The notes under the pieces were generated by a model. That model was not told the origin of the DNA. It searched no databases and saw only the letters and a list, made by a program, of their open reading frames with translations. Shown here piece by piece: positions 17,478 through 27,487 of a stretch of 64,000 nt of DNA. The position numbers were made by a program, and so were the translations under genes. The first letter of the stretch is position 1, and every line of letters begins with the position of its first letter. Location: assembly GCF_023035815.1 (NCBI RefSeq), contig NZ_CP073159.1, positions 248,001 through 312,000 on the forward strand, written 5' to 3'. This stretch comes from Borrelia parkeri. Its GTDB lineage: Bacteria; Spirochaetota; Spirochaetia; Borreliales; Borreliaceae.

Positions 17478-19592
17478 ATGAAAATTTGGGAAAAAAAAGA
17501 AATTGACATCAAAAAAGAGAATATAATCAATATTGCAAAAAAATATAATATTAGCATTCTTGAAACAACACTGCTACTTAGAAGAGAAATAAAAGAAGAA
17601 GATTTCTTATTTTTTATTGAAAGTAGCGTAAATTTAATGCATAATCCATTCTTATTAAAAAATATAAACAAATTCATTTATAGAATGAATGAAGCCATTG
17701 CAGAAAAGGAAAATGTATTAATCTTTGGGGACAAAGATGCCGACGGAATCACAGCTACAATAATAATGTATGAAACCCTTAAAGATTTTGGAATCAATGT
17801 AACCTATAAAATACCCTCTAATGGAGAATTTTACGGCCTTACAAAAGAGATCATTGATAAAGCATTGGAAGATAAAATATCAATAATCATTACCGTTGAT
17901 TGTGGAATTTCTAACATCGAAGAAGCAAATTATGCAAGATCAAAAAACATAGAAGTAATAATTACAGATCATCATCTTCCAAACAAAGAAATTGACATAG
18001 AAAATATAATTATTGACCCTCATTTAAAAGGTGATCTCTCTCCATTTAAAGAAATAGCTGGATGTTATGTCAGTTTTAAAGCATGTCTTGCGCTCTACCT
18101 CTCCACTACCAATCTTTATAATAAAAACATGGTATTTTTATTCCTAGAAAGATTAAATAATAATATTACACTTCATGCAATAGAAATAAACAACTACATT
18201 TTTAAAAAGTATATAACTCTAGAAAGCAATAATGACTTACAAATTAACATTAATAAACTAGAAGAATTCTCACAAAATAAATACATAATTGTATTTAATA
18301 AAAATGAACAGAATCAACTTCTAAATGAATTCTTTAATCAAAAAATAGATATTGAAACAATTGATATTAGTGAAAAATTTGTCAAAAAATATCCTAAATT
18401 TGCTAAAAAAACACTAAAAGAACTCATGCAAATTACCAAATATTTTAAATATAGAGAAATTAATATTAAAGAAAAACTATATTACATATTTTACAACATA
18501 ATATTTGAAATAAATAAAGATTTACTAAAAAACTGCCTTAAGAGACTTAAATTTGTCGCAATAGGAACTATTGCTGATAATATGCCAATCATTAATGAAA
18601 ATCGAATAGTTGTAAAAGAAGGACTTAAAGAAATCGCACTAAGAGAAAACATATCCATTAATTATCTATTAAAAGAGGTCAATATACTAACAAAACCAAT
18701 GATCACTGCAACAGATATTGCGTTTAAAATTGCTCCAATATTAAATTCAACAGGAAGACTTGAAAAAGCAGATATTACAATTCAATTTTTATTAACCGAA
18801 GATATTAATCAAATAGAAAATAAGTTTAAAGAAATTAAAAACATAAATATTTTAAGAAAACGCAAAGAAGATATATCTTGGAATACACATAATGAGAATA
18901 TTATTTTTAAAAATGATAAATTCATAGTATGTTATGACAAACATACTCCAAAAGGAATTAGTTCTCGAATGGCAACAAGACTTTCTACCTATTATCAAAA
19001 AGTTGCTGTTTTCTTAACAAAACAAGAAAATATAATTAAAGGATCCATAAGATCAAACAATAAAATAAATTCAAAAGAATTAATTTCAATGATACCAAAC
19101 CATTTATTAATAAATTCTGGAGGACACAAAGCCGCTGCCGGATTTACTCTATATGAGAGTGTATTAAATGAATTTATAAAAGAACTTGAAAACGCTCTTG
19201 AAAAGATAGAATACAAAGAATTATATGAAGATTCAATACTAATAGATGCAATTATACCTAAAGACTTTAACAAAAAAGAACTTTTAAAAATAATAAACTT
19301 ATTTGAACCTTACGGACATGGTTTTAGAGAATTTGTTTTTATGATGGAAGACGTATACATTCAAAACCTCAGAACAATTGATAAAAATGGAAATTCAAAA
19401 CATATAAGCATGAAAATCAAAAACAATAAAGATTATTATAAAGCTATCTATTTTAATGGAACTCAAAATATCCAAAAACTCGGTATCAAAGACGGCCAAA
19501 ATATAGACATAATATGCACAATTAGTGAAGATCTTTACAATCAAAACGATAAAATTTTAAAAATTATTGATATCAAAAAGAGACAAAATTAG
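17478..19592 (+). CDS. recJ: single-strand-specific exonuclease RecJ
   Basis: 5'-3' exonuclease on single-stranded DNA, used in recombination and mismatch and base-excision repair. The DHH phosphoesterase motifs are visible: FGDKDADGITAT near residue 82 (motif I), TVDCGIS near 140, TDHHLP near 162 and, in the DHHA1 domain, SGGHKAAAGF near 550. The 704-residue length is slightly above E. coli RecJ because of an insert around residues 215-345. The ATG follows the recO-like gene closely, and the stop overlaps the next gene's GTG by one base. Ortholog of BB0254. Confidence 0.95.
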   Translation: MKIWEKKEIDIKKENIINIAKKYNISILETTLLLRREIKEEDFLFFIESSVNLMHNPFLLKNINKFIYRMNEAIAEKENVLIFGDKDADGITATIIMYETLKDFGINVTYKIPSNGEFYGLTKEIIDKALEDKISIIITVDCGISNIEEANYARSKNIEVIITDHHLPNKEIDIENIIIDPHLKGDLSPFKEIAGCYVSFKACLALYLSTTNLYNKNMVFLFLERLNNNITLHAIEINNYIFKKYITLESNNDLQININKLEEFSQNKYIIVFNKNEQNQLLNEFFNQKIDIETIDISEKFVKKYPKFAKKTLKELMQITKYFKYREINIKEKLYYIFYNIIFEINKDLLKNCLKRLKFVAIGTIADNMPIINENRIVVKEGLKEIALRENISINYLLKEVNILTKPMITATDIAFKIAPILNSTGRLEKADITIQFLLTEDINQIENKFKEIKNINILRKRKEDISWNTHNENIIFKNDKFIVCYDKHTPKGISSRMATRLSTYYQKVAVFLTKQENIIKGSIRSNNKINSKELISMIPNHLLINSGGHKAAAGFTLYESVLNEFIKELENALEKIEYKELYEDSILIDAIIPKDFNKKELLKIINLFEPYGHGFREFVFMMEDVYIQNLRTIDKNGNSKHISMKIKNNKDYYKAIYFNGTQNIQKLGIKDGQNIDIICTISEDLYNQNDKILKIIDIKKRQN

Positions 19593-20530
19593 TGCTTAAC
19601 ATCAAAAGCCTTTTATTTACATTCATAACAGGATTACTTAACATCAATGCAGTAAATAATGATACCATAAAAAGTTACTATAAAAAAGAAACTTTCCAGG
19701 GAGATAATATTTACTTTGCAAGCAACAAAAATTTCAAAAAACTATCTCTTTTAGGTACAAATCAAAAACCTATTTTAAGTGCATCTCCTTTCAAATTCAA
19801 CGTAGGAAACAAAGAATACCATATAGCACTAATAGGAATTACACCAATGATCAAAGAAGGAAAAAGGAAAATTAAAATAGAATTTGAACATAAAACATAC
19901 ATAAAAGAAATAGAGATAAAAAAACTCAAATTTAAAAAAACAACAGTCAAGCTTAATAAAAACAAATCCAAGCTTATTAAAAATCAACAATCAACTAAAG
20001 AAAAAAAACAAGCTCTCACATTATGGAATATAATTGGAAATATAGGAGATACAACAATTTACCACTACGATACATTGGTTTATCCAATCAAAGATCAATA
20101 CAAAATAACCAGTCCTTACGGAGACCAAAGAATTTATATGCAAGACAAGAAAAAAATATCAAGCCATAAAATGCATAATGGAAAAGATTATGCCCCACTT
20201 AAAAGAGAAAAAACACCTATTTTCGCAGCTGGCAGAGGCAAAGTAGTATTCGCAAGAGATAGAGAAATTACTGGTAAAACCGTAATAATTCAACATTTAC
20301 CAGGAGTATTTACAATTTATTTACATCTATCAAAATTTGGAGTTAAAGAGAATGCAATAGTAAATACAGGTGAATACATTGGTAATGTTGGCAATACAGG
20401 AATTTCAACAGGACCTCATCTACATTTTGAAGTTAGAATTAATGGGGTTGCAGTAAACCCAGATTTTTTCCTAGAACAAATGCTTATTGACAAAAATCAA
20501 ATAATCAATAACACTAAAAGGATAGAATAA
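19592..20530 (+). CDS. secreted M23 metallopeptidase
   Basis: A 312-residue protein with an N-terminal signal segment of about 20 residues (cleavage plausible after INA), a poorly conserved beta-rich region, a lysine-rich linker (about 105-140) and a C-terminal M23 domain. Zinc ligands appear as HNGKD near residue 196 and HLHFE near 278, so activity on peptidoglycan cross-links in the periplasm is likely. The start is GTG, whose first G is the last base of the recJ stop (TAGTG), suggesting coupled translation. The product has no obvious link to DNA repair. Ortholog of BB0255. Confidence 0.88.
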   Translation: MLNIKSLLFTFITGLLNINAVNNDTIKSYYKKETFQGDNIYFASNKNFKKLSLLGTNQKPILSASPFKFNVGNKEYHIALIGITPMIKEGKRKIKIEFEHKTYIKEIEIKKLKFKKTTVKLNKNKSKLIKNQQSTKEKKQALTLWNIIGNIGDTTIYHYDTLVYPIKDQYKITSPYGDQRIYMQDKKKISSHKMHNGKDYAPLKREKTPIFAAGRGKVVFARDREITGKTVIIQHLPGVFTIYLHLSKFGVKENAIVNTGEYIGNVGNTGISTGPHLHFEVRINGVAVNPDFFLEQMLIDKNQIINNTKRIE

Positions 20531-20534
20531 AAAC

Positions 20535-20543
20535 AAGGAGGTG
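20535..20543 (+). promoter_or_regulatory. strong ribosome binding site deciding the rpsU start
   Basis: AAGGAGGTG is a near-perfect anti-16S complement. It contains the in-frame GTG at 20541, which therefore cannot serve as the start. The TTG at 20550 is 6 bases downstream at ideal spacing. Confidence 0.85.
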
Positions 20544-20549
20544 ATTTTT

Positions 20550-20759
20550 TTGATAACTGTCAATGTTGACAAAAATGAAGGCTTAGAAAAAGCATTAAAA
20601 CGTTTCAAAAGAATGATTGAAAAAGAAGCAATAATTAGAGAATGGAAAAGAAGAGAATATTATGAAAAACCATCAACCATTCGCGTCAAAAAAGAAAAAG
20701 CATTTAAAAGAAAACAAGCAAAAAAAGTAAGAAAGTTAAAACAAAAAATCGGGAAATAA
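20550..20759 (+). CDS. rpsU: 30S ribosomal protein S21
   Basis: Small basic ribosomal protein that helps 30S subunits engage mRNA. The 69-residue product begins [21 protein letters not shown], the usual S21 opening, and ends in a long Lys/Arg-rich helix. The start is TTG at 20550, placed by the AAGGAGGTG site. A GTG three codons upstream lies inside that site and would add residues absent from the family. A hairpin terminator follows directly. Ortholog of BB0256. Confidence 0.97.
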   Translation: MITVNVDKNEGLEKALKRFKRMIEKEAIIREWKRREYYEKPSTIRVKKEKAFKRKQAKKVRKLKQKIGK

Positions 20760-20766
20760 TAAAATA

Positions 20767-20793
20767 GGGATATTCATATTGAATGTCCTTTTT
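20767..20793 (+). terminator. Rho-independent terminator after rpsU
   Basis: Stem GGATATTC (20768-20775) pairs with GAATGTCC (20781-20788), with one G-U pair and a five-base loop, followed by five T residues (20789-20793). It lies between the converging rpsU and ftsK genes and is oriented to end plus-strand transcription. It is the clearest terminator in the window. Confidence 0.85.
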
Positions 20794-20798
20794 AATAT

Positions 20799-23141
20799 CT
20801 AAATAAACACATCCCGTGGTTTTGAGCCATTGACAGGACCTATATATCCCATCTCTTCCATAAGCTCAATAATTCGTGCAGCTCTATTATATCCTATCTT
20901 TAATCGCCTCTGCAAATAAGACGCAGATGCTTTTTTCGTAGAACGAATAATCTCAAGAGCTTCCTCAAACATGGGCTCATCTGAAGGATTTAGAACCATA
21001 GTATCAACTCCCACAACACTATCAATAAATATTTCATCATCAATATAATTTGGGGTACCAAATTTTTTCACTTCTTCAACTAATCTATAAACTTCCTTTT
21101 CATTCAAAAATCCACCTTGAATTCTTTGAGGAAAAGGTGTAGTAGGATTAACATAAAGCATATCACCCTTTCCTAAAAGTTTCTCAGCACCTGATGCTCC
21201 AAGAATTATTCTTGAGTCCATAGAACTAGCAACCATAAAAGAAATCCTTGAAGGGAAATTAGCCTTTATTACTCCCGTAATAACATCAACAGATGGTCTT
21301 TGAGTAGCAAGAACTAAATGCATTCCAACAGCCCGAGCCATAGCTGCAAGCCTAGAAATCAAAGTTTCTAAATCCTTTCTTGCAGAAAGGATTAAATCTG
21401 CAAATTCATCAATAATGATTACCAAATAAGGTAATGGGGCTTCATTTGACCCCTCTTCCAGTATTTTTTTATTATAAGCATTAATATCCCTCACAAGAAA
21501 ATTATCAAGAAGAACATATCTTCTCTCCATCTCATCAAGACACCAACGAAGGGCTTCCAAGGCTCTATTTACATCAGTAATAACCGGGGTTAACAAATGT
21601 GGAATATCATTAAAAAGCTTAAGTTCAACTACTTTAGGATCTATTAGTACAAGCTTAACATCATCTGGGGATTTTGAAAAAATAATTGAAGCAATCAGTG
21701 AATTTACACAAACCGATTTTCCAGCCCCAGTAGCACCTGCTATTAAAAGATGGGGAGCATTGATAAGATCAAAAACAACATTACTTCCATTAATTTCTTT
21801 ACCAAGTGCAAAAGGCACTTTAAAATCACTTTGAAACTCCTTACTATTTATTATTTCTGAGATCAAAATAAATTCTCGTCTTTTATTAGGAATTTCAATT
21901 CCAACAGCTTCTTTACCAGGTATTGGTGCAATAATTCTAACCCGAACTGCTGCAAGCCTTAAGGCAATATTATCAGATATAGAAGTTATTCTTGAAAGTT
22001 TAATACCTTTATCAGGACGAACAGCATACATTGTAACAACGGGTCCTTTAATAACATCAATAAGCTTAGCATTAATATTAAATTCTTTAAAAGTTTCCTG
22101 TAAAATCATCGATTGTTTTTGAATTTCTCGATCATATTCAATATCTTCAGTTTCACTTTTAGGTTCTCTTTGATCAAAAACAGAAATATCTATTAAATAA
22201 TTATCACTACCCTCACCTACTAATAAGTTTCCATAATCAATCTTAACAAGATTACTTATTATGCCCTTATGCCTTATATCACCAACCTTAATTTTTCCAC
22301 TAGACACTAACTTATTATCCTCAAATTCTGTTAATGCTTTATACTTAGAATCATCTGTAACATTTAGATCACACTGAGAATCTTGCAACGATTGATCTTC
22401 CGATAAGTTATCATCCCTCACCTCTGATTGACAAAAAATGGTTTTATCTAAATTAACATCTAAAGGTTTATTAGGTTTTCTTAAAAAGGCTTTAAAAGAC
22501 CATAAAGCCTGATACTCTTCATCATTAATGATATTATCTCCCTTATCAGAAGTTTTAGCTGCATCAAAATTATCATCACAATCTTTATACACTTTAATAT
22601 TTTTTTTAATTTTTAGAGTATTTAAAAACGGTAAAAAAGCAAACATACTTTCAAACAAAATTTTCAATTTAAATACTATAAAATGAAAAGTATTTAAAAT
22701 AAAGCTAGCATCCTTAAAAAGGACATAATTTAAGTAAATCCAAATAACAAGTTCCAAAATTAAAATAAGAAAAACAAAAAAATTGCCAAGCATAATCCCA
22801 AAATTACTCAAAAACCAATTAATAAAATTAGAACCCTCAAGATCAGAATTAATTCTTAACCAAAAGGTCAGCGTAAAAAATAAAATAACCGTATAATTCC
22901 AATTAAATACAAATCTCTTGCTAAACATATTGTTGCGATAAACGTACCAATTTACAAACGGATAAAGTATTAGATAAAATGATAAAAATGAAAAAGTATT
23001 TAGAAGCATATGACCTATGAGATTAAAAACAAAAAATATGAATATATTTCCTACAGGGGTTAAAGCAACAAAAAGCGAGAATGATATAACAGCCAACATA
23101 AAAAAAAACAAAAAATGAAAATAATGATAAAAATTTTTCAT
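20799..23141 (-). CDS. ftsK: DNA translocase FtsK/SpoIIIE
   Basis: Septum-located motor that pumps chromosomal DNA out of the closing division plane. The N-terminal 170 residues hold about four membrane helices. A polar linker of roughly 190-340 is short for an FtsK. The motor domain has Walker A GATGAGKS at residues 469-476 and Walker B LVIIIDEFADL near 575. The C-terminal winged-helix gamma domain (SASYLQRRLKIGYNRAA, about 715-775) recognises KOPS-like DNA. The 780-residue length is closer to SpoIIIE than to E. coli FtsK. It lies 13 bases after uppP. Ortholog of BB0257. Confidence 0.96.
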   Translation of the reverse strand: MKNFYHYFHFLFFFMLAVISFSLFVALTPVGNIFIFFVFNLIGHMLLNTFSFLSFYLILYPFVNWYVYRNNMFSKRFVFNWNYTVILFFTLTFWLRINSDLEGSNFINWFLSNFGIMLGNFFVFLILILELVIWIYLNYVLFKDASFILNTFHFIVFKLKILFESMFAFLPFLNTLKIKKNIKVYKDCDDNFDAAKTSDKGDNIINDEEYQALWSFKAFLRKPNKPLDVNLDKTIFCQSEVRDDNLSEDQSLQDSQCDLNVTDDSKYKALTEFEDNKLVSSGKIKVGDIRHKGIISNLVKIDYGNLLVGEGSDNYLIDISVFDQREPKSETEDIEYDREIQKQSMILQETFKEFNINAKLIDVIKGPVVTMYAVRPDKGIKLSRITSISDNIALRLAAVRVRIIAPIPGKEAVGIEIPNKRREFILISEIINSKEFQSDFKVPFALGKEINGSNVVFDLINAPHLLIAGATGAGKSVCVNSLIASIIFSKSPDDVKLVLIDPKVVELKLFNDIPHLLTPVITDVNRALEALRWCLDEMERRYVLLDNFLVRDINAYNKKILEEGSNEAPLPYLVIIIDEFADLILSARKDLETLISRLAAMARAVGMHLVLATQRPSVDVITGVIKANFPSRISFMVASSMDSRIILGASGAEKLLGKGDMLYVNPTTPFPQRIQGGFLNEKEVYRLVEEVKKFGTPNYIDDEIFIDSVVGVDTMVLNPSDEPMFEEALEIIRSTKKASASYLQRRLKIGYNRAARIIELMEEMGYIGPVNGSKPRDVFI

Positions 23142-23154
23142 AACTCTATTAAAA

Positions 23155-23949
23155 TCAAAAAAGGAAATAAACTAAACTTACAAGTACAATTAAATAAACC
23201 GAAAAATAATAAAGTTTACTATCCTTAAGCATTTTAACAAACAAACTAATTGAAAATAATCCAACCATAAAAGCAATAATTGCCCCCAAGTTTATCTCAA
23301 AAACACTAAAAAGCATATCTGATTCAAATAACTCCTTATACTTTAAAAGTAAACTTCCAAAAACAATAGGAATCAAAGATAAAAACGAAATCTCAAATGA
23401 CTCTGACCTGTTAAAACCAAGCAAAACTGAAGCAAAAATTGTAATTCCTGAACGAGAAATACCCGGCATAGCTCCAATTCCTTGCATGGTCCCAATTAAA
23501 CATCCTGCAAGCAAGATATTTTTTTTAAAATCAAAAATTAAAATCTTAAATTCAAGCAAAAACAATAAAATACTTGTCAAAATAAAATTAACTAAAACCA
23601 AATTAAGAGTAAATAACTCCTTAAATTTTTCTATAAAAATTCCAACACATGCTGTAATAAGAGTGATTATTAATATGAGTAATATTAATCTCAACTTTGC
23701 AAAATCCAACTTGTTAGTCTTTCTTAAAACAAATTTTACCAAGACTACAACAAGTTCTAATATTCGTTTGCGATAATAAATCATTACAACCAAAACGGTT
23801 GCAAAGTGTAAATAAATATCAAATACCATAGGAAGATCAATATGCATAAACTTTTTTAAAATCAACAAATGCCCTGAACTAGATATAGGCAAAAATTCAG
23901 AAATTCCTTGAACAAAGCCTAAAATTACAACTCTTAAAACATTTTCCAT
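23155..23949 (-). CDS. uppP: undecaprenyl-diphosphatase UppP (BacA)
   Basis: Integral membrane phosphatase that regenerates undecaprenyl phosphate, the lipid carrier of cell-wall precursors. The two family motifs are present: [14 protein letters not shown] at residues about 14-27 and PGISRSG near 168-174. About eight membrane helices cover the 264 residues. A TTG at 23952 is in frame one codon upstream, but the ATG at 23949 is better placed. It lies between slt and ftsK with short gaps, so wall recycling and chromosome segregation genes share a transcript. Ortholog of BB0258. Confidence 0.95.
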   Translation of the reverse strand: MENVLRVVILGFVQGISEFLPISSSGHLLILKKFMHIDLPMVFDIYLHFATVLVVMIYYRKRILELVVVLVKFVLRKTNKLDFAKLRLILLILIITLITACVGIFIEKFKELFTLNLVLVNFILTSILLFLLEFKILIFDFKKNILLAGCLIGTMQGIGAMPGISRSGITIFASVLLGFNRSESFEISFLSLIPIVFGSLLLKYKELFESDMLFSVFEINLGAIIAFMVGLFSISLFVKMLKDSKLYYFSVYLIVLVSLVYFLF

Positions 23950-23964
23950 CAAGTTCTCGACAAC

Positions 23965-26094
23965 CTAAAAACTTTTGGGGAATTTACCCATAATATATTC
24001 TATAATAAAATCCATTCCCTTACTCTCATATAAAGCATCATACAACACACAATAAACCAATATCTTCTTAACGTAATTTCTAGTTTGCCCAAAAGGAATT
24101 GCTTCAATGAAAAGCTCCTTAGGTAAATGCCCATAATCTCTCTCCCATTTACGCACATTTCCAATGCCACCATTATAGGATGCAAGAGCTTTATATACCT
24201 CTCCGATCATTCTTATCCTTTTACTTAAATAATAAGTTCCTATGATAACATTATCTTTTGGTTGTTTCAAATCATAATCATAATATTTAATTTCTCTAGA
24301 AACATCAACTGATGTTAAAGGCATAATCTGCATAAGTCCAATAGCACCAGGCTTAGAAACAGCATTTCCTTTAAAACTACTCTCAGCCTTTATTAAAGAA
24401 AACACAAGACTAGGTTCAAGTTTCCGTCTCTTTGACCAATACCTAATTAAATTATTATACAAACACGGATAGAGACGCTTATAATCATCTCTACTTAAAG
24501 CTGAGTTATCTTGTCTTACAAGATAGTTAATAGCAAGTGTAGATTCATAATAATATTCATGCCTTACAAGTTCATCATAAAGGGTACGGTAAAAATTAGG
24601 AGAAAACCTATAACCATTATTAAAATCACTAGCAACAAACGCACTAACATAAGAATGCAGATTAAATTTAAAAAATCCTTCTAAAAACCTTTCATAATCA
24701 GACTGATCATAATGAATATCTAAATCATTTTCAAAAAAATCATTAATACTTTGATTCAACAAATATTTGCTCATAAATGAGGCATAAGATATCCGATTAT
24801 ACTTAATAGAAGAACTCAAAAGTTCGTCATACTCATTTCTTGACTTAGGAGCAATAAATTTATGATATATAAGCCTTGCATTAATAAAAGCAAGTCTAGA
24901 TAAAACAGCACCATCAATAATATTTTGACCATTATGATAAAGTGCATATAAATTATCATAATCCTTAAGTTGCACAGCTTCTAGAATATATTCATCTAAT
25001 ATCTTGATAAATCCAAGATTATTCCTATCCTTACCCGTATAAAATCTAGCTACATTTTGAGCAAAATAATTTCTTGTATTCTGCAGAAATATTAAATTGC
25101 CAAAAATTTCATTAAGTATTTCTAACCTATAAGGTTCATTCTCAAGAGAAGCATTTTTTAAATATTTAACTATGGTAAAAAATCCTACGTCCTTTTTTAA
25201 TCTTAAATTAATAAGCCCTAAATAATAATCCTTATAAATACTATTTAAACTACTAAAAAAAGACAAAGCCCTGCTAATATAGCCTGAACCTAGAAAAGCT
25301 TTATAAACATCATTTAAAAATACAAAATTATTATAATATTTCTTAAAATCATCATTTAATATACTGATTGCGCCTTTAAAATCTCCATTAGCTACCAAGG
25401 ATTTAAACTTAACAAGATTAAAAAAATCTGAACTTAAAAGACTAGATCTCTCTTCAAGAACAAGATAATCATGAGCCCTTACGTGTAAATATTCTGCTGG
25501 CAAATCTTCAAATAATTTACTGAAATAAATCAATGATGAATTAATATCAGAAGCATTAAAACAAAGAACAGCCTTAAATAAAAGATTTTCATTCTCTTGA
25601 GATTGTGCAAAATTCATCTTTTCAAGCTTATTTAAAACCAAAAGAGCTTCATCATTCTTTTTTTGCCAATAAAGACTTTTAAAATATCCTAATATAATAA
25701 ATTTATTATTATCATATCTTTTGTAAAGTTTGCGTCCAACAAGTTCAGCCTCAAAATATTCCCTTCTAGCATTATAATATTCAATAAGCTTAATTCCAGC
25801 AAATTGAGATGCAATATCATTGCTACTCTTTATTGCCTTATACATATATTCCTTAAACTTTTCGTCATATCCTATTTTTTTAAAAAGATAGGCAATATAC
25901 ACATAAGAATTTGAATCTATGCCAAAATATTCATCGAAATTTTTTCCCACATAGTCAAAATTCCATAACCAATTCAGATGACTTAAATCAAAGTTATCAA
26001 CATTCCTTTTAACTATATTGTTATTTAAAGACCCTTTACCAACAGAACAAGAAAATAAACTTAATAAGAACAAACAAATAATTTGCTTAAACAT
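23965..26094 (-). CDS. soluble-lytic-transglycosylase-like lipoprotein (Slt)
   Basis: Cleaves the glycan strands of peptidoglycan to 1,6-anhydro ends. The product from 26094 has 709 residues. It begins MFKQIICLFLLSLFSC, a lipoprotein signal peptide with Cys16 as lipid site. A long alpha-helical superhelix (about 40-540) precedes the C-terminal SLT domain, which has catalytic E571 in AESSF, then GLMQIMP and ALASYNGG. A start further upstream would add 21 residues ahead of the signal peptide, so I rejected it. The ATG overlaps the stop of the preceding gene by 8 bases. Ortholog of BB0259. Confidence 0.92.
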   Translation of the reverse strand: MFKQIICLFLLSLFSCSVGKGSLNNNIVKRNVDNFDLSHLNWLWNFDYVGKNFDEYFGIDSNSYVYIAYLFKKIGYDEKFKEYMYKAIKSSNDIASQFAGIKLIEYYNARREYFEAELVGRKLYKRYDNNKFIILGYFKSLYWQKKNDEALLVLNKLEKMNFAQSQENENLLFKAVLCFNASDINSSLIYFSKLFEDLPAEYLHVRAHDYLVLEERSSLLSSDFFNLVKFKSLVANGDFKGAISILNDDFKKYYNNFVFLNDVYKAFLGSGYISRALSFFSSLNSIYKDYYLGLINLRLKKDVGFFTIVKYLKNASLENEPYRLEILNEIFGNLIFLQNTRNYFAQNVARFYTGKDRNNLGFIKILDEYILEAVQLKDYDNLYALYHNGQNIIDGAVLSRLAFINARLIYHKFIAPKSRNEYDELLSSSIKYNRISYASFMSKYLLNQSINDFFENDLDIHYDQSDYERFLEGFFKFNLHSYVSAFVASDFNNGYRFSPNFYRTLYDELVRHEYYYESTLAINYLVRQDNSALSRDDYKRLYPCLYNNLIRYWSKRRKLEPSLVFSLIKAESSFKGNAVSKPGAIGLMQIMPLTSVDVSREIKYYDYDLKQPKDNVIIGTYYLSKRIRMIGEVYKALASYNGGIGNVRKWERDYGHLPKELFIEAIPFGQTRNYVKKILVYCVLYDALYESKGMDFIIEYIMGKFPKSF

Positions 26095-27280
26095 AATTAC
26101 TATTTTCACATTTAGTAATTTTTTCTTCTTTATAAAAAGGACAATCATAAATTGCAAAATTTCTAGGATTTAATACTTTAGAAAAAATCAAAAACAATGA
26201 AAAAAATATCAAAAGAAATAAAGAAACAAGACTTAAATAAAGCATAGAAGTTTGAATTAAACCTTCTTCCGAATCTAAATCAAATCGACTCTCTTCAATA
26301 TCTGTAGCAAAATCTTCATTACTAAAATCCAAAGCAACATCATCAAATGTGCTCTCACCCAATCCATTATCAAGGTCAGTAATAATGTCTTCAACGTTCC
26401 AATTATCAGAATAAGAATCTTGCAGAGTATAAACATTAACACTCTTAAAATCAGTGTCCTCATCTCCAACTAATTTCACAGCATTAGCATCAGAATTATC
26501 AGAAGCAGCACTCGAATCACTAATATCAACAGAAATATTATCTAAATCGAAAGTATCTCGACTGACAGTATCTTGATCATTAAGGACGTGTTCTTCAATT
26601 TCATCACCTTCATCAATATTATTCTCAAAACCATCTTCTGTAAGCCCAAAATCAAAAATTTCTAAATTAAGATCAGAATCAGAATCAAAATTTTCACTTA
26701 TCAATGTACCATTATCTGAATTTAAAGAATCCGATAATAAATTAAAATTATTATCATTACTAAAAAGCTTTTCGTCTGCAGACAAATTTTGGGAATTAGG
26801 TAAATCATTAAAATTATCTAAATCACCATTTAAAGAATCATAATGCCCAGCAACACTGCCAAATTCTTTAACAATTTCCTCTTCACGCTCTACACCACTA
26901 AAACCAACGGGCAAATCACTCGACTTATCACTCTCGAAATCATTAATTTCTTCTGAACCTACAGCAAGATTAATTAAGCTTAAATCAAACTTAGACTTAT
27001 TTGCAATTCCATCACACTCACCATAAACATAAAGCATCATAGAATCTACTTTGAAATAAACATTTATATTAGCACTCTCTTTCCTAAGATTATCTAAGAA
27101 AAAAGACCCAATAATAACAGAATTAGAAAAATCATCATGTTCACTAATATAAAAATCCAATTTTACATTAGTTTCATCTGCAATCTTACCTAATACCACT
27201 CTCTTTACAGCAGTATCATCCAAACTTAAAATTGAAAAATATTCATTATTAGACAGCCTTATGGCTAAAAACCCTTTCAA
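26087..27280 (-). CDS. acidic membrane protein of unknown function
   Basis: I do not recognise a named family. From 27280 the product has 397 residues: an N-terminal globular region (about 1-125), a long acidic Asp/Asn/Ser-rich low-complexity region (about 130-335), one transmembrane helix (about 345-370) and a short C-terminal tail containing CPF and KCE. It looks like a mostly cytoplasmic protein anchored near its C-terminus. The longest frame starts at a TTG (27331) with no ribosome binding site. The TTG at 27280 has AAGG 9 bases upstream and is preferred. It overlaps the slt start, so the two are probably co-expressed. Syntenic with BB0260. Confidence 0.7.
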   Translation of the reverse strand: MKGFLAIRLSNNEYFSILSLDDTAVKRVVLGKIADETNVKLDFYISEHDDFSNSVIIGSFFLDNLRKESANINVYFKVDSMMLYVYGECDGIANKSKFDLSLINLAVGSEEINDFESDKSSDLPVGFSGVEREEEIVKEFGSVAGHYDSLNGDLDNFNDLPNSQNLSADEKLFSNDNNFNLLSDSLNSDNGTLISENFDSDSDLNLEIFDFGLTEDGFENNIDEGDEIEEHVLNDQDTVSRDTFDLDNISVDISDSSAASDNSDANAVKLVGDEDTDFKSVNVYTLQDSYSDNWNVEDIITDLDNGLGESTFDDVALDFSNEDFATDIEESRFDLDSEEGLIQTSMLYLSLVSLFLLIFFSLFLIFSKVLNPRNFAIYDCPFYKEEKITKCENSNYV

Positions 27281-27289
27281 GAATTCCAA

Positions 27290-27293
27290 CCTT
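27290..27293 (-). promoter_or_regulatory. ribosome binding site deciding the start of the acidic membrane protein
   Basis: On the minus strand AAGG, within AAAAAGG, lies 9 bases before the TTG at 27280. The longer frame's TTG at 27331 has no such site and lies in an AT-only promoter-like stretch. Confidence 0.5.
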
Positions 27294-27340
27294 TTTGTTC
27301 TTTTGTAAAAAACAAATTTATATATAATCAAACTATAACA

Positions 27341-27372
27341 ATAATATAATATAATATAATATTATAATATAA
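27341..27372. repeat. tandem ATAAT repeats in a divergent promoter region
   Basis: Four perfect copies of ATAAT occupy 27341-27360, followed by related ATTATAATATAAT sequence that makes the block partly palindromic. It lies between the divergent acidic-membrane-protein and TPR genes, where their promoters should be. Every copy resembles a -10 box, so copy number could alter promoter spacing. Confidence 0.7.
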
Positions 27373-27487
27373 TTAATACTATGTTCAACTTACAAGTAAT
27401 CTTTTATTTAACAGAAAAAATACTCAAAGGCTATAAACTACTGTTTTATATGATATTACTAAATATGACTTTTTAGGAGAAGTTAGG

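Noticed and set aside
27341..27372. Short tandem repeats as a possible CRISPR array
   Set aside because: The units are only five bases with no spacers, and there are no cas genes nearby.
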